A stretch of 64,000 nt of DNA, taken from the NCBI GenBank assembly GCA_023548195.1, contig JAJHZJ010000421.1, forward strand, positions 1 through 64,000, read 5' to 3'. The notes under the pieces were generated by a model. It was not told the DNA's origin and made no database searches. It was given only the letters and a program-made list of their open reading frames with translations. Each line of letters begins with the position of its first letter. The first letter of the stretch is position 1. The position numbers and the translations under genes are program-made. The DNA is from Bettongia penicillata ogilbyi (taxonomy: Eukaryota; Chordata; Mammalia; Diprotodontia; Potoroidae). Positions 19,602 to 31,316 of the stretch are shown one piece after another.

Positions 19602-22600
19602 GCCTCTGTTATTTGTAATAAAAATGATAATGCCAAATGATTTCTAATCATAATAGTCCTTTAAAAGTATATAATATTGAGTTAAAAAGTCACCAAATGA
19701 AAAAAATGAGGCATCATTGTACACTTCTCCTTATCAAATGAATTCATAATGTGAGAAAGAATAAAAGGAGTCAATTCTATTTCTTAGTTCTGTTTGAGTG
19801 CCATAATTGACAGCCAATCATATAGAAAGTCTTATTGTAAGCTATGGGACATCACAACTAGGTTCATATATACCTGGGTGGGATAATTTATTAGACGGGA
19901 AACTCAGTAAAGTGGGTTCCATCTTAGACTCACCAAATTTGTCTGCCACCCCACCTTTTTTCTAGAGACAAATATCCACTTGTTGCAGTCCTCAGCCTGC
20001 AAGAGAATATGGAATTTCTCTTGAAGGATGGCCTAAGGAGAGGTCAGAGATTTCTACTTGATATCAAAACTTAGAATAGCAACAGATTAAAGTCCCAGGA
20101 GATTTTCCCTCAAAAAACAAATTTTTACTAATTTCATCTTAGGGTGGTTATTGTTACTTTTCATATATTAATAAGAATCAAGACATTATATTGATCTTTT
20201 TATGTAAGAGTTATTAGACTCTGGAGTTGTCCTTATGAACAATGTGTACCAGTTTAAACATACAGTAAATAGTGGGTTCAAAAGTATAGTTTTACTACAT
20301 ACTACTTATTAATAGATACAATACATGATATTATAAAAGGCCTTAAATAAAACTCCCTATTAAAAGTTGTTATAAATTTTTTCCACTTTGTCTGGGAAAG
20401 CTCCTAGTTCTTCAAATGGTAGTTCAACAGACCTTTTCGATACACCTTCAGAAGCGTTAGTATGGCCATCTAACTTAGTTCAAGTAGGAAAATCACAGAC
20501 AAGGTTCTCTTAAGATTTTGCTACTCTTCTCCCAGAATATAGTCATTGTTATTACTTTCTCACTTGAAAGAAAATAGAACTCTTTAAATATTTAATAGTT
20601 GTCACACATTTTTGTCATATTCTTTTAAAACTTCTCATAGCATCCAGATAAAAAGGAGGATAACTTTCTAATGCCCTTTTTGATACAATGCTTTTTCAAA
20701 TTTTACAATATAAGAAAGATTTTAGAAATAAATAGGAACATTCAATTCTATGTATTTAAAAGTTATTGCTGCCTACTAGTTCAGACAAATGCATTTCAAA
20801 ATTATCCAATTCAAAGAAAATCAGTTAACTTATTAATCCTCACATTTTCATACTAGTCACATCTTAGTATTTTATATAGTGCTTCCCACATATGAGGCTT
20901 CTATTCAATTTGTAAAGCTTAATTTGAAAGAATTTCAGAACCATGTCTTTTGTACTACTTTACAATGTTTAATGTTTTAATTTTTTTTCAGTTATAGTTC
21001 GAGCCTCTGAAATATATAAGCAGATTTGTTAACTTTCCACTCCAAGAAAAAATTTTAATTGGTACACATTTTCGCCAGTTGAATTCCTGTAAGTTCTCAA
21101 TACCACAATCTAAATATCATATCCTTTTCACAAACTAGACACTGTGTTAAACATTTCACAAGTGCTTCTTCCCACAGCCCTGGGAGATAGGTGCAAATAT
21201 TTCATCTCATTGTAAATCTTATTGTAGATTTTAGTTACAGAAAAAAAAAATCGCCAAAATCAATTTTTGATATGTAATGACTAATGGTAATTTTAAATTC
21301 AATGTCACTTTTTTTCAGGTGTCCACTGTTGTCAGTTAGCCCCTATAAAGTAAATCATGGTGGCACCCCCAGCTGCACATAACCATTCCTTTATTGCTGT
21401 AAATCAACCAATGAGTCAAATCAGTTCCTTTTATTTTCCCACCAGTGTACATTAAGAGGTAGACAAAAGGCACCTCTTTCCTTACCTCAAGGTTTTTCAT
21501 TTGTAACCAAAGTAGCAAAAGCTACTCCCTAGTTTTTTAAAAGGTTTCTAGCATAGGTTTGTAAACCAGAACAAAGAACCAGTATTTTGATTATCGGTTA
21601 ATTTGTAATTGTTAAACTTCTACTTAATCCTTCAATATCTTAGAAAATTCTTTTGTAATGTTATAATGATTGGGAAAAGGAGACAGGCAGTACTTATCAA
21701 AGGGATATTTCCCTAAAATTTCCTGATTATTTTTTTTAATTCAGTGGGATCAAATCCTTTCTCAAATCTCCTTTGTTTCAAACACCAAAACTATTTATTT
21801 TCCAAATCTTCATTCATATTGTAATTGTGGAAATAGACTCAAAAATTCCTTTAACTTTCTACCCATTCTTCTCTTTTCCTTCTTTCTTAAACTTCCTTTC
21901 TCCTTGATATCACTCCCAGTAGATTTTAATTAAAAGCCCTTCAAAACGATTCCTTTCTTGTTTTGTTATTCAATTCTTCCCTTACTTCTTTCTATTTGCT
22001 TAATTCCTCTGCTCTTCAAGACAGTCTATAGACTTAATCCTCACTATCCTAAATTTCTTCTTCACATTTTAGTACAAATTTCTATTACACAAAACCATTT
22101 AAATTAATAATTTATTCTAATTTCATTGAGACTTTTGGGCAATTAAACTTTGTTACAATCGCATCTTTTTTGTGATATTCAAATAATTTTACTTCCTTTT
22201 TTGAAATTTTCTGCTAAAAGCCTAGTGGACACAATTAGTGTAAGACCTTTTTATGTTTTACAGTTCTGTTTGTATAATAACTAAGTCCTTTAAAATTTTT
22301 CCTATGCACAGAACACACTGTATAAAAAAATCTTTAGGTTGTTGGAGAAATAATTCTCCCTCCTGCTAGAATGATTACTCAATCTTCAGTATAATTCCTC
22401 CTTCCTTTATCAGAACACTATTTCATACAAAATAGGGGGAAAAAAAGATGTTTACAATATCTCCCATTCAACTGCTTACCTTAGCTCAGTGAAAGTTTGA
22501 CTCATAGCTCAGGGGGCATTACAACTTCCGCTGTCCTCCAGGAAGAGAGGATCACTGGAGATGCCATCCTGAGGTGAAGGTCTCATCACTTAGGTTGCCT

Positions 22601-23329
22601 CTGAGGTTTTTAATTGTCCAGATAAAAATTTGTGCAGAAGAGAAACCAAGGTACAAATTTCCATGTATAATTCATTTATTAGCAAAACCAGCAAATAACA
22701 ACAAGAGAGGGCAATGGATTTTCCATGACTAGAGAAAAACCTCCCAATTAGAGTAGCCTTTTATTCAGTTTGTTAATTGCTTAAGGTACAGTGACACAAA
22801 CTAAACTAAGAGGGAAGTTGGTCTACAAGAAAATAAATGAAAGATGGGCTATCTATCACACTAATATTCAAGAAGGGTATCTCCAGAATGTGTAACAATG
22901 GGGAAAACACAGAGTTAGTCAAAATCCTCTGGAGATTCTCATGCCAGATGCCACTCAATACCAGAGAGACCTTGTGCTTGGCAAAGCATGTAACACAGCT
23001 GACTCATCCACCTCTCATCTATCTTATCTCCCAAGAGACAGATCTAGCTTGTAACCCTTAGGACTGGGGTTCTTAAGCTCCTACAAAGTCTATTAGTAAG
23101 GCCTACACAATTAAATTTAAATCTGATCTACAGATATTAGTTTTAGCAACACAATCAAAACTCTAAACAATAAATCAGTAATCAATAATCAAATCACAAT
23201 GTGCAGTTTATTTTCTGAGAAGCTGTGGGAGAACTCACAAGTTTTCTGAAAATATAAAGGTGATGTTTTGTGATTATGAAAACAAAAGCAACCATCTTAG
23301 GCCCATGCTATTTTCACTGAAATCTTATA
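19602..23329. other. 3.7 kb with no recognised gene or clear repeat
   Basis: AT-rich, apparently non-repetitive DNA. Short open frames here are uncharacteristic of exons and share no visible motif with known proteins. At 22490-23120 the sequence is less AT-rich and contains the complement of an AATAAA signal (22672-22677), which could mean a further minus-strand LTR. I could not define ends or a target duplication for it. Confidence 0.45.
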
Positions 23330-26300
23330 ATTTAAGCTGACATCTCATGGAACTTAAATTTGTGCATTTCAAGTTTATTTTGAACTACTGCAGTTCTTTT
23401 TCCCTCATACAGCACAACACCTTCTTTGATGTGGACATATATTCTGAAAAGTCCTATAACAGTGTCTCATATCTTACAATTGATTCCAAACTTCTCTAGA
23501 GTTTCCATATATCCCTGCTTCGGACTTCCCTGTGAGTACTTGCCTTCTCTGAGTTCTCTGTAAAATAGACTTTTAGGCAAAAGTATACTTGGGATTGATA
23601 CAGTGTGGCCAGCCCCTCAGAGCTTCATTTGCTGCAATACAGTTTGAATGCTTGGCAATTTGGCTTGAGAAAGAACCTTAATGTTTGGTAAGTAATTTTG
23701 CCAGTAATCTTCAGAATCTTCCTAAGGCAATTCAAATGGAAGTGATTCATACAGGTATTGGGTATACCGTCCAGGTTTCAGAGGCCTGCAACACATGAGG
23801 TCAGCACAAAATCTCCATTGCTTGGTTGGAAGCTTGATACCTCTCCTCTTCCACACTTTCAATATTTGTGTCCCAAAAATGGAAAAACTCTTGGAAATAT
23901 ATGTGTTAACCTTGTCTTCTGTGTGTACATCCCTGGAAAGTATATTGCCAAGGCAATTTTAACTTTCCCATAGCATTCAAAATTTCTCCATTTGTTGTAA
24001 CCCATGGTTCCATGTATATATGTTGTGGTGCTGACTGTTAGAGAACCTTTATTTTCAGTGTTAATTGTAAGGCAAAACTTAGTACAAGTGGCAGAGAATT
24101 GATATGTACTTCATTGCCTCTCAGCCTCAGAACATCCAGTTTACAATCACCTGTGAACAAAAAAAATCTCACATCAACTCTCCCTCTATGTTCATCTTGG
24201 CTTGCAGCCATTTGAGGTAAAGTAACTTATCATCAGTGTGGTACCTGAAGTTGATGCAGTTTTTGTCCTTACTGAAGGTTCCTTACAGTCTTACTGAAAA
24301 CATATGCTAAAAATCATGAAGGAAAGTTGTATCCCTGATTCTTTCCATTGATGACAAGGAAAGGGTGAGGGAATCATTAATTATCTAGAACCTATGCCAG
24401 TATACCATCATGAAATTAATGTACAATACTGATGAACTTGTCCAGTCAACCACATTTTGAAGTAATTTTTCACAAACCGTCACAAATGACAGTGTCAAAG
24501 GTTTTCATTTTATCTATGAAAATTGCATTCTGCTTCTAGAATTTCTCCTGGAGTTGTTGAGGAGAAAACAATGTATCAGGATTTACTTGGCCCTTTTTGA
24601 AGCCACACTGGCTCTCAGTTACATGACCATTTTTCAGGGGAAAGTCCAGACTGTTGAAGAGAGCTCTGGGAAGAACTTTGCCATCAATGACTAAAAGACA
24701 ATAACCTCTGTGATTGGCACAGGACAACATATTTTCCTTTATAGAGGTGGACAGTGGAGACATCACCAAACTCCTGGGAGATAACCTCCTTTTGCCATAT
24801 AAGCCAGACAATTTCAGTCACCTTTTATATGAAGAGTAGACCCCCTTGGTTCTTTGTACTTTGTACATCTTTGCTGGAATAGAGCAATAGCAGGTGCTTT
24901 ACTACACAAGAGGAGCCTGATGACATTCTTCTTCAATTTCTAGTTCCTCTAATGCCACTTTTTCAGTTTGTAGTTCAGCTAGGGAGGAATTGAATTCTGC
25001 CTGAGGACAGCAGCAATATTGATTGACAAAAATCTGTTGAGAATACTGTGGGGTATGTTCAGTCCATTTCTCCAGGATCATGACTTTATCTCTATCCAAT
25101 GTGTCTCCATTAACACTGAGTAGTTGAGATGCACCATAGGTCTTTGGCCCATCAAAGACATTCAGGACATCATAAAAACACTTTGGATTGCTACTAACAG
25201 CATAAAACTGAATTTAATCTTCCCCTTTTACTAGACAAGGATCCTGCATCTCTATAAGGTTTGGGAAACTTTGCCTTTGATCAAGTTAAATTCTGTCTTC
25301 ATAGAGATGGCTGAATTATCCTATTGGTAAACACTGTAACATCCTCTTTTTTATTTAGCAGCTTCTGAATTTCCCAAACCTTGTTTTGGCTTAACTTCTT
25401 CTCCAAGTCAGCAATGAACTGTTCATGCTAGGACAAACATTTTAATCTATTGACATTAAGTCTTCTGGTAATCATCTTCTCCTGGAGCTACCACTTTTGT
25501 TGAATGTGAATGTTTATCTTGGAGAAGATAAGTCCAGCACTGTGTAACTCATGGCCTTTATCACTCTCGCATACTGTCTCTTCTCTTTATAATGAAATAG
25601 TCTATTAAATGTCATTGTTTACTGTGAGGGTGCACCCATGAACTTTTATTGCATTTGGATAAATGGAAGACAGTGTTCATGAGAAGAAGCTCACGAGTTG
25701 TATAGGTTTTCTATCGTAAGTGATTGTTGCTGCTTATGACTCCACTCCTCCCTAAAATCTCCTGTCATGTATGTCCTGTCCTGTCACCTGTGCCCTACCC
25801 TGGCATTAACATCACCCAGAGTTATAAGCTTGTTTTCTTCCAACCGTTGATGATAAGGGTCTCCAGAGCTTTATCATATTTTTCTTTGGCCTCATCAGAG
25901 TTTGTCATGGTGTGAGAATAAATACTGATAATGGTGAAGTGGTGTTTTCCTGCAAGTAACAACTGCAATTTCATGAGACTCTCATTTACTCCTTTTAAGA
26001 GGCACACAAGCTTGTTGACTTGATATGTTTTGATTGCAAAACCTATATCAGGCTCATTTTGTTCCCTATCATTTATGTCACGTCAGAAAACTGTGTATGA
26101 AGCTCCAACATTGATAGCCTCGTTTTACTTAGTGCTTCTATTTGGATGAGATATCTGCTGAGTTCTTTCAAGTTTATTTGTCTTTCAAGTGTACTGATTT
26201 TGTTTTGGCCATAAGGCTGTACATATTGTATGTTCCAGTGGTGAGTGGAATTATCTTTGCAAAAGTTTATATAACTTTTTTGTGTGTTTGACTAAAAAGT

Positions 26301-26350
26301 GGAATCCTCACCTGCCACATTAAGCAGACTACGGTTGGGTAAAGAAAAAA
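23330..26350 (-). pseudogene. APE-type LINE ORF (CFDP2-like / RTE-related), decayed
   Basis: Minus-strand fragments line up in the order of a non-LTR retrotransposon polyprotein. The endonuclease is near 26007-25822 (FTIISIYSHTMTNSDEAKEKYD). The linker is near 25099-24902 (MILEKWTEH, then a glutamate-rich PQ..LEELEIEEE stretch). The reverse transcriptase is at 24811-24536 (NHRGYCLLVIDGKVLPR, ESQCGFKKGQVNPDTLF, LQEKF). Beyond that, to about 23340, come the palm and C-terminal regions, much degraded. Such ORFs are often annotated in vertebrates as craniofacial-development-protein-2-like. Many stops and frameshifts make it inactive. The clade (RTE or a neighbour) is inferred. Confidence 0.7.
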
Positions 26351-27085
26351 GAAAAAAAAAGCACTTTTTCATTCCTCTCTTTCATGCCAGGAGTGAGCAG
26401 ACCTTACCTTGAAGAGTCCTTTAATTTAAAAAGGCTCTTCTGACACACAGAGGACTAATAAATGCCACTGTTGTTTTAGTTAGAATACGACATTATGGTC
26501 TTGGCCAACTTTGTGCAAGGTATTTGACTACGACTCCCAACATATCCACACCTGCTGCTTCATCACTCGCCTGTCACCACAGGACTTGCAGGTAGGTAAA
26601 AATGATAAAATAGTATGGATGATATATTTTTACTTTTGCATAGATTGTATGTACATGAGACTGAGTTGCTGGAAGTTATTGACCTTACTCTTTCTTCCAA
26701 AATCATCAGAGTCCAGTGGAAAGACAAAAGTAAAGACAAATGGTGATGGCTCAAGAGACATTGGATAACCTTGGTATCTTGGAGGCTGAGTTCTAAACAC
26801 TACACAGTGCCTGCTTCAGCTGCTTTCATGGCCATTGGAACCAACTGTTCTTATCTGCTCATTCTACTAAGCAAAGTTTTCATATGTTTGGGGTAGACAC
26901 TCCCTTAACTCTGATGAGTTTCAAACCCCTCAGTTACCCTCAGTCTGGTCCGTCCACTCTGCCAAAATGATATATGGGGTCTGGTCACTGGGCATACCGC
27001 AGCTTCTTAGAGCCACATGTGAAAGTTGGGTGAATCAGGTAGACACCAAAGGTAGAAAACAGGACTGAAAAGAGTTCTGTAATTC
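26351..27085 (-). mobile_element. 5' flank of the APE-type LINE, shared with a stand-alone repeat
   Basis: The segment 26690-27080 aligns with 50630-51020, for example AGACACCAAAGGTAG against AGACACCAGAGGTAG, and the CTTCATGGCCATTGGAAC line. The second locus has no LINE ORF attached. Either a SINE-like repeat lies next to the LINE, or the SINE-like repeat was built from the 5' end of this LINE. Identity is uneven but clear by eye. Confidence 0.5.
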
Positions 27086-28598
27086 TCATACCAGAGGTAA
27101 TAATTTTCACTGAATAACTCCTACACCTCTATGTCTCAGTAGAATTACAAGAGTCTGTTATAGATTTTGAGGACCTGAAGTAATCCCCACTCCAATTTTT
27201 AACATTGCAAGAAGACTTTTTTTTTGAAGATATGGTATCTCAACAATCATAGATAAATAAAGTGTAAAAAAAGCTAATTCTTTGATTTTTTTTTTAAATT
27301 AGCTATGTTGAATTAATTGAATAGTCTGGTTGATCTGTTAAGACAATTAATTGAACTGATTAATTTTGTATCCATACTCATAAAATTTTTATCTCACTTT
27401 AAAAACATTTTACAAATAGCGCATATACACAAACATGCATGTGATATATATATATACATGTATACAGATATGTGTGTATCTACTGTGTATATATATGATT
27501 TAAGTATTTTTTGAAGTTTCTGCCCCTGCACAACATTTAGTAAAATTGTCACTGAAAGTACAAGGCCTGCTCCTACTCTTTTTATTTTCCCAGTTCCATT
27601 ATCTTTCATTTCTTTACACTGCATGGCAAAATCCACTTACTGCTTATAATCCTAATTTATTCAATTCATTCTAATTTTTACTTCTCACCTTCTTTTCTCT
27701 GACCGCTTCTTGTCCCATTTTTGATAATCAAAAAAGTTCATCAGCTTCACACACAACCCATCCACTAGGCTACTCTAAGTAAACAAAAGGTCTTTCCCTT
27801 TTTTCCTTTGCACTCTTTCTGAACCGCACCATCTTCAAATGCTCAGAAAATTTCTATATCTTCTTAAAGATTAACCTTTACTAGCCTATACTCTCTTTTG
27901 AACGGAATTCCATGATGAGTATTCATAAAAGCTAGATTAATGAATATTTACTATCTATATCCCGAATTAGAATTAATTTACTAATTTGGATAAGGGGTAC
28001 TCTGCATCAGTTGTTTTCATATATTTTGTTCTGCCTGGAGTTTAATTTAAAGTAAAAAAAAAAGACAGAGGAATAAGAGCCTTATGGTCATGATTATCTG
28101 ATACCTTTGTTGATGACAAAAAAGTATGCTATTTACTAGATTAGAATCGCTTTTTCTCCCATGTCCCTTGAAACCTGAGTATCCAAAAACTACTTGAATG
28201 ACTTACTAATATTTTTCATTAGACCCTCTTGACAATCTGGGTTTCTGCATGTAATTCCTAACACCAAGATTTATCAATATTATGTAATATTGCTTTTCTC
28301 TCTCCTTCCATTAAGCTAATATGAGGATTGAATTACAAAAGTAAGTTTTTAAGGGAATCTGTATACTTTGATTAATAAGCCTTATGTACCATAAAGTCTA
28401 GAATTTTGGTCATAGGCAGAGAGGATATTATCCTTTTCCTTAAAATAATAGCATAGACTGTGGGATAGTCTATTTAGAGAGAAGATGCTGATAATAATAT
28501 TTAGGGCTTTAAAATTCACATTTCCAAGCATATTAAGAGCCCATGTGGTGCCTAAAAAAGATGGAACCGTCTGCTGGGCCAGTGTTACACACACAGAC
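27086..28598. other. 1.5 kb without recognised genes
   Basis: AT-rich sequence with a TATATA/TGTGTA simple repeat at about 27446-27497. No coding or clear repeat signal is visible. It ends at the target duplication of HAL1-B. Confidence 0.5.
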
Positions 28599-28613
28599 AA
28601 ACCCTATATTCTT

Positions 28614-29501
28614 GGGTTTTTTTAGAGTTAAATTTATTTATTTAACTTTTTACATTCATTTTCACAAAATTTTGGGTTCCAAATTTTCTCCCCATTTCCC
28701 CCCTCCTCCCACCCCAATACATCAAGCATTCTAATTTTCCCTATCACCAATCTGCCCTCTCTTCTATCATCCCTGCCTTCCCTTGCCCCCATCTTCTCTT
28801 TTGTCCTGTAGGGCCAGGTAACTTTCTATTCCCCATTACCTCTATTTATTATTCCTAGTAGCAAGAACAATACTCGATGGTTGTTCCTAAAACTTGGAGT
28901 TCCAACTTCTCCTCCTCCCTCCCTCCCCACCCATTCCCTCTGGGAAGGCAGGTAATTCGGTATAGGCCATATGTGATTAGTTTTGCAAATGACTTCAATA
29001 ATACTCCTGTTGTGTAAGATTAACGATATTTCCCTCCACCCTATCCTGCTTCTATTGCTTCTATTCTCTCTTTTGATGCTGTCCCTCCCCAAAAGTGTTG
29101 ATTTTAAATTGCTCCCTCCTTCCATTGCCCTCCCTTCCATCATCACCCCCACCCTACTTATCCCCTTCTCCCTCACTTTCCTGTATTGTGAGATAGATTT
29201 TCAAACCAAAATGAGTGTGCATTTTATTCTTTCCTTTAGTCGAATGTGATGAGTAAACTTCATGTTTTTCTCTCAGCTCCCCTCTTTTTCCCTCTACTAA
29301 AAAGTCTTCTGCCTGCCTTTTCTATGAGAGATTATTTTCCCCATTCCATTTCTCCCCCTGTCCTCCCAATACATTTCTCTCTCACCACATAATTTCATTT
29401 TTAAAAGATATGATCCCATCCTATTCAATTCACTCTGTGCTGTTTCTGTATGTGCATGCACGTGTGTATGTGTATGTGCCTATGCGTGCATGCATGCACA
29501 T

Positions 29502-29533
<32 letters not shown>

Positions 29534-31301
29534 AATCCCACCAACTACCCAGAGACTGAAAAGTTTTAAGAGTTACAAATATTGTCTTTCCATGTAGGAA
29601 TGTAAACAGTTCAACTTTAGTAAGTCCCTTATGACTTCTCTTTGCTGCATCCCTTTTCATGCTTCTTTTCATTCTTGTGTTTGAAATTCAGATTTTCTTT
29701 TCAGCTCTGGTCTTTTCATCAAGAATGCTTGAAAGTACTCTGTTTCATTGAAAGACCATTTTTTCCCTGAAGTATTATACTCAGTTTTGCTGGGTAGGTG
29801 ATTCTTAATTTTAGTCCTAATTCCCTTGACTTCTGGAATATCCTATTCCACACCCTTCAATCCCTTAATGTAGAAGCTGCTAGATCTTGTCTTATCCTGA
29901 TTGTATTTCCACAATACTGGAATTGTTTCTTTCTAGCTGCTTGCAAGATTTTCTCCATTACCTGGGAATTCTGGAATTTGGCCACAATGTTCCTAGAAGT
30001 TTCTCTTTTTGGATCTCTTTCAGGTGGTGATCGATGGATTCTTTCAATACTTATTTTGCCCTCTGGTTCTAGAATATCAGGGCAATTTTTTGATCATGGC
30101 TTTCAGGTAGACCCATAATTTCTCTCCTGGATCTATTTTCAGGTCAGTTGTTTTTCCCTTGAGATATTTCACATTCTCTTCCATTTTTTCATTCTTTTGG
30201 TTTTGTTTTGTGATTTCTTGGTTTCTCAGAAAGTCATTAGCCTCCATCTGTTCCATTCTAATTTTGAGAGAATTATTTACTTCAGTGAGCTTTTGAACCT
30301 CTTTTTCCATTTGGCTAATTCTGCTTTTGAAAGCATTCTCCTCCTCATTGGTTTTTGAACTTCTTTTGCCAATTCAGTTAGCCTATTTTTCAAGGTGTTA
30401 TTTTCTTCAGCGTTTTTTGGGGGCTCCTTTAGCAAGGTATTGACATGCTTTTCATGTTTTTTTTGCATCTCTCTCATTTCTCTTCCCAGTTTTTCCTCCA
30501 CCTGTCTAACTTGATTTTCAAAATCCTTTTTGAACTCTTCCATGACCTGAGACCATTGAATATTTATTTTCGATGTTTGGGAAACAGAAGCCTTGACTTC
30601 TATGTCTTTCCCTGATGATAAGCATTGTTCTTCCTCATCTGAAAGGAAGGGAGGAGATATCTGTTCACCAAGAAAGTAATCTTCATGGGCTTATTTTTTT
30701 CCCTTTTCTGGGCATTTTCCCAGCTAGTTATTTGACTTCTGAGATTCTTCTCCACCCCTGCCTTGCCTCCAGATCCTCCCAGCTAGTTCTTGGGGGCTGA
30801 GATAGAAATGCTGCTTCCCAGCCTCAGAGCTTTTCAGCCAGAGCAGGGCTGCAATTCAGTGTGAGAGTAAGTTCAGGTGCTCAGGTCAGGCCAGGGCTCA
30901 GTTCCCTCAGGGGGTTTATGTGGAGACCTTCAGCAATGGATCCAGGCTCCTTTCTGCTTTGGGAGCTCCTGTCTGCTGCTGTCTCTGCTGCTGCCTCCCG
31001 AGGGAACCTCCCCTCTCGGCCACAGAAGATTCCGTCCCTGAAGCCTACTTGGATCTTCTCCTCTTGCATGGCCAAGCCCAGGCTGTGGCCTGCTCCAGTC
31101 CCAGTGCACAATGGACCTTTGGTGTCAGTTTTTCAGGGCTCTCTGGAACAGAAATCTCCTTCACTCCATTGTTGTTTGGCTTCCGCTGTTCCAGAATATG
31201 TTGGGAACTCTTCTTTACAGGTATTTTATGGGCTGTGGATTAGGATTAGCCTATGGGCTGCTAGGATTAGCATATGTGAATCTTTCTACTCTGCCATCTT
31301 C
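28614..31301 (-). mobile_element. HAL1-B (half-L1) with target-site duplication
   Basis: HAL1 elements are L1 relatives that kept ORF1 but not ORF2, and they rely on L1 machinery in trans. This 2.7 kb copy has a 5' UTR (31301-30716), ORF1 (30715-29670) and a long 3' UTR (29669-28614) ending in a T-rich stretch (poly(A) in minus sense). Its flanks AAACCCTATATTCTT (28599-28613) and AAACCCTACATTCTT (31302-31316) form a 15-base duplication with one change. A TG/CA-rich simple repeat (29460-29533) interrupts the 3' UTR. The lack of any endonuclease or reverse transcriptase between ORF1 and tail shows this is a half element and not a truncated L1. Confidence 0.82.
29670..30715 (-). pseudogene. HAL1-B ORF1
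   Basis: The start at 30715 (complement of GGGCATTTTCCC; compare MPRKGKKNKTIEGYF at 61043) is followed by an acidic stretch and a coiled coil (MEEFKKDFENQVRQVEEKLGR at 30540, KEVQKLTEVNNSLKIRMEQM at 30310). Then come the RRM linker KYLKGKTTDLK (about 30165) and the C-terminal domain. The gene is broken: stops lie upstream of 30543, a frameshift near 30330, and a deletion near 30110-30125 removes part of the RRM entry. In a live element the product would be an RNA-binding chaperone like L1 ORF1p. Confidence 0.72.
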
Positions 31302-31316
31302 AAACCCTACATTCTT

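Noticed and set aside
22490..23120. Further solo LTR on the minus strand
   Set aside because: A reverse AATAAA is present but no TG/CA ends or target duplication could be identified.
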